A stretch of 64,000 nt of DNA. Source: Emergomyces orientalis (taxonomy: Eukaryota > Ascomycota > Eurotiomycetes > Onygenales > Ajellomycetaceae). Where the stretch lies: positions 372,001-436,000 of the forward strand of contig MOWL01000027.1 in the NCBI GenBank assembly GCA_002110485.1, read 5' to 3'. Of this stretch, positions 35,370 to 45,385 are shown in pieces. The position numbers and the translations under genes were made by a program. The notes under the pieces were generated by a model that worked only from the letters and a program-made list of their open reading frames with translations, was not told the DNA's origin and searched no databases. Each line of letters starts with the position of its first letter. The first letter of the stretch is position 1.

Positions 35370-37262
35370 TTACCATCCCTCCACCCTTTCCATCTTCAAA
35401 TGCATCCCTTCAACCGCCTTCGTCGTCACCGCCCCCGCAATATGAATCCGCTGCTTAGGGTCCTGCATCTCAAACTTAAACCTCCCCACAACCCCAGCAA
35501 CCGCACACCTCAACTCCGCCCTCGCAAAATCTTTCCCAATACAAGCTCGCTGCCCATGCAGGAAAGTAATCTGCGCGAAATTTGTTGATGCGCCACCATG
35601 GTGGTTAACAGTTTCCGTCCCATCAGTTTTAACATCAATCCACCGCTCTGGCAGGAACTCATCGCCATTCTCGCCCCAGAACGTCGGGCTGCGGTTGATG
35701 GCGTAAGGGCAGATTAAGATTCGAGTACCCTTGGGCACATGTTTGCCGGTGATGCTGGTGTCGCGAACGGATTCGCGGATCGTCATGGGCACGGTGGGGT
35801 ACAGGCGGAGGACTTCTTGGCAGACGCCGTTGAGTAGAGGGAGTGATTCGAGGTCGGCATAGGTGATGGGACTGTTGCCGCTGGGGATGCGGGCGCGGAC
35901 TTCGGCGCGGAGGCGGGTTTGGATATCTGGGTATTTGGTGAGGAGATAGCAGGCCCAGGTTAGGGCGCTGGCGGTTGTTTCGTGCTAATGTTGTGTTAGT
36001 ATGGAGAAGAGGGGTTATTTGTCTAGGGTATGGAGGAAGGGGAAAGGGGGGGGGGGATTTACTCCTGCTGCGAGGAAAGTTAACATCTGATCAACAAGCT
36101 CATCATCCGAAAAGTCTCCTCCAACCATCATAGTGCCCAAGATATCCGTCTCAAGTTCTTTAGCCGTGGCCTTGCTGGAAATGAGGTCCGCTTTCTTCTC
36201 CTGAACAATCTCTAGACAGAGAGTGCGCAGGAAATCCGTGTTGTCAGTAATGACCTTATTAAGACCCCATGGGAGTCTCTGGGTAAACCACTGCGGAAAG
36301 ACGAAGTTGACGCTTAGAAAAGCTATCTTCTCCTTGGTCGGTTCGAGGATAGACAAGAAAGCATCGGCCACGGCGTGCTCGGATGACTGCATTGAGCGGA
36401 AATCGCGGCCCATGGCGGCGGGGCCGATTATATCGAGTGTGAGTCGGCTAAATAATGTCAGATACGAAGGTACTCCATATTTCAATAATAGAAAAATTAA
36501 TTATAAACACCATGCGCTCTAACTCACCTTGCCCATTCGCACATCTCAACTTTCCCCTGCCCTTGAGCACCCCCCACCCCTTCCCACGGATGTGCCTTGA
36601 TATCTTTCTCTAGCTCCTCAAGAAACAGCCCCGTCTTCTCCCACATAAGTACATATAGTGCACGGATGTTCTTGATATTAAAGGCTGGGTTAACAGCCTT
36701 GCGATGCTTCTTGTGAATCGCGCCCTCAGACAATATCAAGCCATACCCGATAACGCGCGCGAGAAACTGGCGCACTCTGCTTGGCTTCTCGAAGTCGTAG
36801 GTATTAGTGCTCATGACATCGAGCAGGGCGGCATGGTTGGTCAACAGCAAGCAGTCGTAGCCGATACCGTCACGAAAATGTAGTAGGCCGTCGTTTGGGA
36901 TGGTTTTCATCCATTTCAGGGGTGATTTGCCCCTGGGTTCGTCGAAGACGACTTTGGCGATGTTGAGTCTGCCCTGTAAATTTTACATATATAATTCAGT
37001 TTGTTACTTTGAATCCTATGATCGTATTTCGCCAGTTTTTGGAATAAAAGGAATCCGAGTATGTACACACCTTCACCTGCGGCAAATGTCTCAAGGGGCT
37101 CAGAAACCTTGGCCATATCACGACGTGATATATCAGCTTCAGCACGACATTCACCGCCAACACACGAAGACAGAGGTCATGGAAAGCCAATTCCAGAAAC
37201 ACTGTTCGCTGGAACATATAGCTCTCCAGGATAGTCAACCCGGCAACAATTGGCAATGACAT
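35370..37262 (-). CDS. Cytochrome P450 monooxygenase, membrane-anchored
   Basis: Haem-thiolate oxygenase, probably ER-bound, that would hydroxylate a hydrophobic substrate. Four exons: 37262-37071, 36973-36528, 36447-36063 and 35984-35370; all phases close, 545 residues. Residues 1-60 are hydrophobic with membrane helices. Diagnostic motifs: I-helix AAGHETTA (339-346), ExxR as EVLR (398-401), the PERW region (FLPERWIDV) and the haem loop FLHGQRACIGKDFARAEL with Cys489. The N-terminal half has IPNDGLLHFRDGIGYDCLLL, as in the CYP4/CYP52-like fatty-acid and hydrocarbon group of fungi, though the subfamily cannot be set by eye. Divergent from the SDR gene, 931 bp apart, and first member of the 35-43 kb oxidative cluster. 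The start at 37262 is chosen as the first ATG of the frame. Confidence 0.93.
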
Positions 37263-38193
37263 TGTTGCATTGAACAAATTCAATACTTGTGCAATATTAT
37301 ATACCAGGAACGGCAAAGGCAAATGAATTGATCTTTTTTTCAAACAGGATCAAAGAATCCCTGAGAATCTGAGAATCCCAGAAAAATTAAATATAAAAAA
37401 AAAGATTTCCTTTTCTCCATCTTCATTCATATAACTTATTTATCCCAATGTTCCAGCCTCGAGTTAATGCATGACGTATTAGCCTTCATCATAACAATAT
37501 CAGGCATCTCTATTTCTTTGTTTCCTTTTCTCTCCCTATCTTCCCTCTCCAATGTTGTAGCCGAGGTTGCGCTGGTCAACCACATGCTAGCTGGTGATAA
37601 AAGCTGCGATGTGTGGGATGAGCTTTGGCTAGTTCCCCTCCTAGGTAGTTAATTAGTTAGTCAGGGTGTCGGGCCGCATTCAGAACCAAACATAGGCGGG
37701 GTAACGAAACTATGAGCGCATCGTGGGATGGAGAAGAGCGAACTCCCCAACAAGCAGTATGTGGTTAGTCAAACTTTGCCAGGGCGGAGAGTTGTGGAGT
37801 GAGCTAGTTGGGATAGAGCCGAGTTACAGCAGAGACAGTCGAAGCAGGGGGAGAAAAAACCCCCCAAATCCCCAGAAACACCCCAGAGTTCATGTGAAGA
37901 ACATAAAATTCCGAGGCCCGCCGCCCAAGCCATGGATACCAAATAATAATAATTCAACAATATACACATGGAAAACAAACGACAATCTGCCCGTGTGAAA
38001 CAACTGAACACAAGCTGCTACGTCCGGGGCAGCGAATTTCTATATAACATCTAATAGAGCTAGCTACTAAGGTAGCTTAAGAACTAGCATTTCGAATTCT
38101 GAAGCTCCGGCCACCGCCAATACAGAATTTCAATCCAGTTCAAGAAGAAGAAGAAAAGAATTCTGTAAAATAGTATAAGCTGATTGAAGAAAA
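37263..38193. promoter_or_regulatory. Divergent P450/SDR promoter with two CCGAGG sites
   Basis: 931 bp between the two divergent starts. CCGAGG occurs at 37561-37566 and 37911-37916. This is the reverse complement of CCTCGG, the core bound by the fatty-acid regulators FarA/FarB of Aspergillus and CTF1 of Fusarium (established). Their role here is inference. No gene seen in the interval. Confidence 0.45.
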
Positions 38194-39263
38194 ATGGCCG
38201 CCCTGCAAAAGTCCCTCGGTGTACTCCGCCCGTATATTGGGAACAGCATTGACTCTCTGTTCTCCTATCTCGAGTCCTCCCCGCTCCTCTCAAAGGCGCT
38301 CATTGCCGTCCTCGCTCTCAGCATCCTCCGCACCGTCAACCGCACCTTATCAAGCCAGGCCGTGAACAATTGGCAGAGACAACGGCCATGGGACAACACA
38401 CGCGAGTTGGTGCTCTTAACGGGTGGATGCAGCGGCATCGGGAAGCAAATTATGCTGGAACTGGCGCAGAAGGGGGTCAAGGTCGTGATTCTGGACGTGA
38501 ACGAACCGACTTTTAAGCTTCGTATGTTCCAAATCGAAAACCCCCCTTGGCATAACAATGATATACTGATTACTTGAAAACAGCGCCCAATGTCTTCTTC
38601 TACACAGCCGACGTCACCTCGACTGCTAACATCAAAGTTGTCGGCGATGCCATCCGCGCCGCGCATGGTGACCCGACTGTATTAATCAACAACGCCGGCG
38701 TCGGGTATGATGGCACCATCCTCGACGAACCCGAAGAGAAAATCCAGCGGACCTTCCAGGTCAACACGATCTCGCACTTTTGGATGGTGCGCGAGTTCCT
38801 ACCGGCCATGATCCGCGAAAACCATGGGCATGTCATCACAATCGCCAGTGTGGCCTCGTTCGTCGCCCTGGGAGAGATGGCTGATTACAGCGGTTCGAAG
38901 GCGAGTGCGCTAGCGTTCCATGAATCACTGACGCAGGAGTTGAGGCTATGGTACAAAGCGAAGAAGGTGCGGACAAGTATCATTCACCCGCTGTGGGTGA
39001 GCACACCGATGATTCAACAGCTGACCAGCCCCGGCACGGTGTTTAATATGCCCTTGATGACGGTCGAGGTGGTGTCCGACGCGGTTGTGAAACAGATCCT
39101 GTCACAGCGAAGCGGCCAGGTTATTCTCCCGACGTGGCGTTCCGGGCTCAGTTTGCTGAGAGCCTTCCCGACGTGGTTGCAGGAGAGGGCGAGGGGTATT
39201 GGCTCAAGGCAATTGAAAGCTCTAAGGGATATGGACACCAAGCTGAAGCAGAGTAGTAACTAA
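38194..39263 (+). CDS. Short-chain dehydrogenase/reductase, membrane-anchored
   Basis: NAD(P)-dependent oxidoreductase, likely interconverting a secondary alcohol and a ketone. Two exons, 38194-38521 and 38584-39263; 335 residues. An N-terminal hydrophobic segment (ALIAVLALSIL, about 35-46) would anchor it in a membrane, as in retinol-dehydrogenase-type (RDH10/DHRS3-like) enzymes. Cofactor motif TGGCSGIG at 76-83; acidic residue after beta-2 (VVILDVNEP) suggests NAD preference; NNAG at 145-148; catalytic Ser198 in IASVAS, Tyr211 and Lys215 in YSGSK. So all active-site residues are present. The start is the first ATG in frame. Tail-to-tail with the hydrolase, only 54 bp between stop codons, and divergent from the P450. 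In the proposed pathway it makes the ketone used by the Baeyer-Villiger enzyme. Confidence 0.92.
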
Positions 39264-39317
39264 TGTGAATGTGTCTTGTATATATTTAGATAGATGGAAA
39301 TAGAAATTTCAATGTGA

Positions 39318-40599
39318 CTACTTCAGAAGCTCCCGCATCCACACCTTCATCCGCTTCCCTGTCTCCGTCTCCGTCTTGTCTCCCAGATAGAGGTTGTATA
39401 TCAAAGCAACATGGCACTCCCGCTTGCCGACGAAAAACTCGACGTTCGAAAATCCATCCTACAATTAAAGTTAGCACCTGTCGCCATTATTTTCGATAAT
39501 ACTTGAATTCTTTCCTACCTTAACCTTCGCCGCAAAATCCTCAATAACAGGCAACAGAATCTCATGCTCTCCCCCAAGAATCAATACGGAATTGACCTTG
39601 AAATCATAATACCAATCCGCTGGCGCCATCGATAGATCCGTATAATAATCCCGCTTTGTCGTCCCAATATACGCACCGCCCCACGGCCCACCCACATCAT
39701 GCGTGATCAGGTCACCCTGCGGATCAATAATCAGATCGGGTGGGTACTCTGTCTCCAGAGACGTCCAGGGGGAGACAAACACGGCACCTCCCAAATTTTC
39801 GCTCATGGACACCTTATCGATCTGACTATGGGGATGGGCTACATGGGACAGGACGGCACCGACGAGGTTCCCGCCAGCCGAGTCACCACCTATAAATACA
39901 TTGCCGGGCTCGCGACCAGTCGTATCGAGGATGTAGCGCAGGCATTCGACGGCCTGGCGGATCTGCGTTGGGTAGACAGCGTGCGGGGTGAGGGTATATG
40001 TCGGGCAGAAGACGGCGAGGGGTTTCCCTGCATTTTGCATGTCTGCTATGATGCGGGAGAAGAAACGGAAGTAGCCCACGTTAGCAGGGAGAGCGAAGCC
40101 GCCACCTATAAATCAGAATGTTAGTCGTCTTGTTACCATGGATTGCTGGGGCCAACGGCGTTTTCTTCACGCACCGTGATACCAGATCAGAACGTTCTTC
40201 GCGTTCTTATCTCCGATCCAGTGGCCCTGGACGCCATGAGGCAATTCGACGGACTGTACCGGTCGGCGAGCCTTTTTGGCATATAGCTCGTAGATTTTGT
40301 TGGTAGGGGGCATCACAAGTCTGTAGTATTCACAGTCAGCCATGTATCCCCACTGACATCTTCTTTTCGTGAAACGTTGGTAAAAGTACTACTCACTGCA
40401 ACTGCAACGGCGAAAACCTGGCTGTGGCCTTTCGAAAAATGGCATACCCTACATGCAATGTCAACGTCTTTGGCTGCTTCTCGCTGCGCCAGAGGCCGGT
40501 GAACAGCGCGTGTAAAGCAACCACCACCACGGAGCACAGCCCGGGGATCATGTCCAGCTTTTCCCAGACGGTCAGCTTTTTCATTGTGGCTGCTGCCAT
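39318..40599 (-). CDS. HSL-type alpha/beta hydrolase (esterase/lipase)
   Basis: Carboxylester hydrolase of the hormone-sensitive-lipase family, membrane-anchored. Four exons: 40599-40397, 40320-40175, 40105-39519 and 39458-39318; phases close, 358 residues. N-terminal membrane segment LCSVVVVALHALFTGL (about 21-36). Oxyanion motif HGGG (116-119), split by an intron after the first Gly; nucleophile Ser192 in GGDSAGG; likely catalytic His328 in GKRECHVAL. The acidic member is less clear: the usual Asp region reads LILGGEHEILLP, so an Asp or Glu nearby must serve. The last exon, 46 residues, carries the His, so a truncated model ending before it would be inactive. Divergent from the BVMO gene (780 bp). 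In the proposed pathway it cleaves the ester made by the BVMO. Confidence 0.9.
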
Positions 40600-41379
40600 T
40601 TTTACTGTCTCTATATTTGTCGCTGTCTGTGCCTGCGCCTGAATAACTGTATGTCGACTCTCCTGGTATACTCCTGGTATGTGCACAAGTACAGTAGTAT
40701 GCGCCATATATCAATCTAGGTTGCTGTAGATCAGAATCGCCATTTGATTGATCAACAATCATTAGTAGATAAAACAAAGCGAACATCGCAAATCAGCCAG
40801 CTAGTTAAGTCACGTCTCAGCTGTTCTCATCCCATCCCCCAAAGTCTTCGCAGCTCGTGCTCGGAAACAAAACAAAATAATTCACATGTGCCGCGGGCGT
40901 TATTGGGTTATTCTTCCGTTCCGAGCTGCCAAGGTAAGCTCAACTAGTTTCGTCATGTTTCGAGTTGAGGATACTTTTTTTTTAAGCTCGGTTGATATCT
41001 TCCCCTCACTAGCAAGCTCGCTGGCTAAAAAAAATTAAAAAAGACTACCGCCAAAATTTTGAACCGCATCCCAAGTTTCCCAAAAGAGTGCTGGATGATG
41101 ATCGTGATCCAACCTTTTTGTTGGGTTCCTCGGCGGCCCTAGTGTGGGCGCCATGTCCCCCTATAATAATAATACATGGAGCTCCGAGGGCCTGCTAAAC
41201 ATGTGAGGATTTGTGGGCTCGGTGTGATTCATCATTGATGAATATCGTCAGCATGAAAAGAATATACTTGAAACCGTTGTGGCGCTGCCAAAAGAGAAAA
41301 GAAGAAGGTTGACCACCACTAAATTAACTATTTTCACTCTCTCGGCTGCTTGCTGAGTTACTTGCACACAAGCGCCAAT
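40600..41379. promoter_or_regulatory. Divergent hydrolase/BVMO promoter with CCTCGG and CCGAGG
   Basis: 780 bp between the two starts. CCTCGG at 41128-41133 and CCGAGG at 41184-41189, an inverted pair 50 bp apart and 190-250 bp before the BVMO ATG. Same core as in the P450/SDR promoter. No gene seen in the interval. Confidence 0.5.
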
Positions 41380-42897
41380 ATGAACGGCCACACACATCTC
41401 CCCAATGCTGACAATTCCACCTTCGACATCCTAATCATCGGTGCTGGCATCTCTGGTATCAACACCGCCTACCGCGTCCAGAGCGAGCTCCCTGGTTACA
41501 AATATGCTATCCTCGAAGCCCGGAATGCCATTGGCGGCACCTGGGATCTGTTCAGGTACCCTGGCATCCGCTCAGATTCAGATCTCTTCACCTTTGGCTT
41601 CGCTTGGAATCCCTGGAACCAGAACAACCCGATCGCAGAGGGCCCCGCGCTGAGGACATACATGCAGGAAACAGTTCAGAAATTCGGCATCGATGAGCGT
41701 ATCCTGTTCCACCAGAAGGTGCTGGCTGCCAACTGGTCCAGTACCACCAACAGATGGACTCTCCAGGTTGACAGCCAGGGGGCCCTGAAAACCTACACAG
41801 CGCGCTTCGTTGCTTTCGGCACGGGGTACTACAATTACAATGAGCCGTTAGACGCCGCCATCCCCGGCATGAGCAATTTCAAGGGCCTAACAATCCACCC
41901 CCAATTCTGGCCCGAAGATCTCGACTACACAAACAAGAAGGTGGTCATAATTGGAAGCGGCGCAACCGCCGTCACTTTACTTCCAAACATCGCCAAACGC
42001 GCTGCCCACACAACCATGCTCCAACGTAGTCCGACCTATATCCTCGCCATGCCCAACCGCGGCAGTCTCCTTTCCTATCTGCTCCCGGGGCGCTTCTACC
42101 GCAGTATCCAGCGCATCATCTGGCTCATCACCACCCGCTTCTTCTACAGCTTCTGCCAAACCGTCCCCTGGCTCGCCCGCCTCATTCTCAAGCTCTCCGT
42201 TTCCGTCCAGCTCCCCAAACACATCCCGCATGACCCCCACTTCGCCCCCAGCTATAATCCTTGGGACCAGCGGCTCTGCGTCTCCCCAGACGGTGATTTC
42301 TTCCAAAGTCTTCACACAGGCCGCGCGGACGTGAAAACCGACACCATAAAACAAGTTACCGCAACAGGCATCGAGTTGAATTCTGGCGAATATCTGGATG
42401 CAGACATCATCGTCACCGCAACAGGCCTCAAACTTTTGATAGCCGGCGGGATCCGCGTAACCATCGACGGCAAACAGCCCATCCACATACCGGACAAATA
42501 TGTCTGGAACGGTGTGATGGTACAAGATATCCCCAATGCCTCTTTCATAATTGGCTACGCCAACGCTTCCTGGACGCTGGGCGCGGATGCCACGGCGCTA
42601 TTCATCGTGCGGCTGCTGAAACATATGGAGACGCAGGGGCTTGTGGCTGCCGTGCCGCGACTAGATGCGGGAGATGCGTCGACGCTTGAGACACGGCGGT
42701 TGCTTGCTCTTTCGTCAACGTATGTGGCGCGCGCGGAGAATGATATGCCCAAGGCGGCGAATAGGAAGCCATGGTTGCCCAGAGGAGATTATATCGGGGA
42801 TTATTGGTTCGCGAAGTATGGACGGATTGACGAGTGTTTGGAGACTGTCAAGGGGGAAGGGGAGGGGGTGAGGTTGGTGGATAAGAAGAGGCAGTAG
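41380..42897 (+). CDS. Baeyer-Villiger-type flavin monooxygenase (EtaA/MymA-like)
   Basis: FAD/NADPH enzyme expected to insert oxygen next to a ketone carbonyl, giving an ester. Intronless, 505 residues, starting at the first ATG of a long frame. FAD motif GAGISG (21-26); GGTWDLFRYPGIRSDSDL (52-69), strikingly like the mycobacterial EtaA/MymA enzymes; the BVMO fingerprint FKGLTIHPQFWP (167-178, FxGxxxHxxxW); NADPH motif GSGATA (192-197). The stretch at about 232-275 (RIIWLITTRFFYSFCQ) is hydrophobic and could attach the enzyme to a membrane. The end matches the family: YIGDYWFAKYGRIDECL. The other three cluster genes have introns; this one has none, and its closest relatives as I recall them are actinobacterial, so transfer from bacteria is possible (inference). 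Confidence 0.93.
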   Translation: MNGHTHLPNADNSTFDILIIGAGISGINTAYRVQSELPGYKYAILEARNAIGGTWDLFRYPGIRSDSDLFTFGFAWNPWNQNNPIAEGPALRTYMQETVQKFGIDERILFHQKVLAANWSSTTNRWTLQVDSQGALKTYTARFVAFGTGYYNYNEPLDAAIPGMSNFKGLTIHPQFWPEDLDYTNKKVVIIGSGATAVTLLPNIAKRAAHTTMLQRSPTYILAMPNRGSLLSYLLPGRFYRSIQRIIWLITTRFFYSFCQTVPWLARLILKLSVSVQLPKHIPHDPHFAPSYNPWDQRLCVSPDGDFFQSLHTGRADVKTDTIKQVTATGIELNSGEYLDADIIVTATGLKLLIAGGIRVTIDGKQPIHIPDKYVWNGVMVQDIPNASFIIGYANASWTLGADATALFIVRLLKHMETQGLVAAVPRLDAGDASTLETRRLLALSSTYVARAENDMPKAANRKPWLPRGDYIGDYWFAKYGRIDECLETVKGEGEGVRLVDKKRQ

Positions 42898-44814
42898 AGT
42901 CCATGAAATTATAAAGATATCGATTGAGATGCAGTGAGCAGCGGGAGAAGCGGTGGGACCAAGACGGTTGGCTGATTTATTGTATGAAATGGACGATGTT
43001 ATATAGATATATATAATTAAACGAATTCTTCCCTAATTTTATTTTATATATTTATTTCTTCATATAACCCCACATTCTCCCCAGTCTATATTCTTATATA
43101 ACGCATAGAGTTAACTTAACTAGTTAACTAGCTACACAATAGTTAACTTATACAACACCCCTGACATAAACGGCGTACGGCCGAGCAGGCTAATAAGTCT
43201 CCCTGGTTCCTCTAGGGGGGGTCACAAAGTTGGGGGCGGTTATAATTCTTGGTTGACCAAGGCCAAAAAGTTAATACTTATTATGTGGGGGGGCGACTAT
43301 CATGAGAATGTGCCCCTAGCGGGGAGGTGAAACTAAAGCGAGTAGCGCCCGTTTGTTTAATTTGCTTGCGGGGGTTGATGAACTTAATCGGGCAAAGCAA
43401 CCTTATTCATGCCAGCCACAAGAAACCTTACAAGGGAGATAGAGAAACTGAAAACTATCTGCCATCTCCATACCTGTCTCTGTTGACCTGCCTGCTGAGG
43501 AGAGGAGGCAGAAGAATCCCTCAACTGTTATGAATAGTTGAGCGCCTGAAATATGGGCTCCACACATAACAGCCCGTTGAGCGAAAACGAATCTGACAGT
43601 CAGTTGAACTTCTTTGGCAGCATCCTGTTCATATATAAACTGATACTATATCCCATTCTGAGTGAAGAGTTAACTGGGGCTGTCGGCAGAGCGTTGATGG
43701 TATACAGCGTGCAGAAAAATGTCAGAAAAAGGGTGAGTTCAATTTTGAAAGAAGCAGTGTGACCTGCCTGCATTTTCTTTCTATTTTAAATTGAGGAAAT
43801 TATCATCTGGACCAAATTGACTGGTTGGCAAAGATCCTCGGGACCTGTTCTCTCCCACAAGAACTAAAATCATGTCATTCGGCAGGCTTCCTGTGGCGGG
43901 GGTTACCTTGGGACTGCGCGGTGTGAGCATTTATATATCAAACAATGGACACACATGGATTTCAGGTCTCCAGTTCAGTAATAGTTTGCCCAATATACCG
44001 AGGCACAATACCCTATTCAGTCATCTTGAAATCTCTACTCTTGTTATGATGTGCCTACATATGTACTCCGACAGGGGGCCCTCGCCTACCTATTTATATC
44101 GAAATTCAGCGAGAGGAAACTTTGCAAGGCGATTTGCAGTTCTCACAGTACCCTGGTTGCGTTTGGGGGGGCGTTCCTCCAATGCGAGTGCAGGGTTTAG
44201 TTACACTACAATAATAAACTACCCGCAGCGCCGAACCCAAGCCCTCAAAAAGCCTCAGAACCGCTCCAAAATATTATGAAAGAGACTATATTTCTTTTTG
44301 CTCCCTAGATCATCTACGTCAACGGCCATAAGCCTGGAAATTCTTGTAATATACAAGTTCTCATTCATTTCTAAGCTTTTGTTGCTCATAGTATGTCTCT
44401 TTAATGAGCACCGACTCTGGGCACCAAGCAGCAACAAGGCTTTCCAAAGGGGTTAGTTAACTCAACTACGTGGTTCTATCATCAGCCGGTGGCCAATTCT
44501 TAATGGCTGAATGCATGTGGTTTAGGCTTTGGGTGTAATATCATCCAGAGCTTTATGTGCTCTGGATCAATCGTTAATTTTTGATTGAATCGGATATACT
44601 TGAACCGCTAATCAGCGGTACTTTTTACCATGGAACGCTTTCGAGCGTAAAATATATGAAGGCAGGCACCTGGGTAAATATATACCCGTCAGAGGAAGCC
44701 ATATGATCAGGATTTAGTTTCGTTTCCTGGTGCATATACATTTACTTGCTGAAGAAACGCCAGAAGCTGAAGACATTGATACGTGCGCCACATTTAAGAA
44801 CAGAAAACGTCAAC
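42898..44814. other. Gene-poor stretch after BVMO
   Basis: Three GTTAAC palindromes within 38 bp (43110-43147), G-rich runs at 43216-43222, 43234-43239 and 43287-43293, and AT-rich DNA. An ATG-started frame of 135 codons at 43872-44279 includes LGLRGVSIYISNNGHTWISG, a protein-like string that may be a relic, but it then becomes unconvincing. Otherwise nothing supported. Confidence 0.5.
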
Positions 44815-45385
44815 ATGAAATCTCTTTTCTCGCTTCCAGTGGCCGTTTTCACAGCATTCATCGGATTGTCCAACGCCTTTTATGATTATCCCCCAGCTTA
44901 TGATTGGCGACCCTGCGCCACGGACCTCGCGGTACGCATGCATATCTTCTCTCTCTCTGTTTTCGTCAAGCGTAACTCGAAAGGCTAATACTACATGGAT
45001 TGCAGTGTTCTAACGACCTTGATTGTCAGAGAACCTATGATTGCCAAGGAAAAGTATATGTGAGTGCAAAATAACCGCCATCTGTATATCGAAAAGGACA
45101 AAAACACAGGGGCTTAGAGGGGCTGATCTTTATTTCCTTCAACCCTGGGTTTTTATATCAACAGAAACACAACGTAAACTATGTGCATTGCGGGATTAGT
45201 TTCTTGCAACCCTTTAGCTGCTGGGCTTACACGGTGAGTGATCTCAAGGTGTCAGCTGTGGAATTTGAGGGCTAAAGCCTGCTGGCTGAATACAGAATGT
45301 ACGCCCTCCACAGAAACTTCCGCCGATTCACACCTCTATAGTGAAGAGCATATTGAAGCCTACTGCTGTAGCACAGCCTGATTAA
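44815..45385 (+). CDS. Small secreted cysteine-rich protein
   Basis: Four exons: 44815-44931, 45006-45059, 45165-45233 and 45296-45385, each closing in phase 0 with consensus GT-AG sites; 99 residues. Residues 1-21 are a signal peptide (MKSLFSLPVAVFTAFIGLSN A). The mature part begins FYDYPPAYDWRPCATDLA and has six cysteines (RPC, LACS, LDCQ, YDCQ, VHCG, FSCW), an even number that could form three disulphides. Three of them lie in exon 2, CSNDLDCQRTYDCQGKVY. The tail from the last exon is basic and Pro-rich (NVRPPQKLPPIHTSIVKSIL). No family recognised. The pattern suits a secreted effector-like or cell-wall peptide, function unknown. If the last intron is kept, the protein would end 15 residues later in another sequence. 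An isolated gene in a gene-poor region. Confidence 0.6.

Noticed and set aside
41977..42525. Minus-strand frame of 182 codons opposite the BVMO
   Set aside because: Shadow of the BVMO coding sequence; no motif.
35370..42897. Classical secondary-metabolite cluster
   Set aside because: No PKS, NRPS, terpene cyclase or prenyltransferase backbone gene is present; the enzyme set fits stepwise oxidation better.
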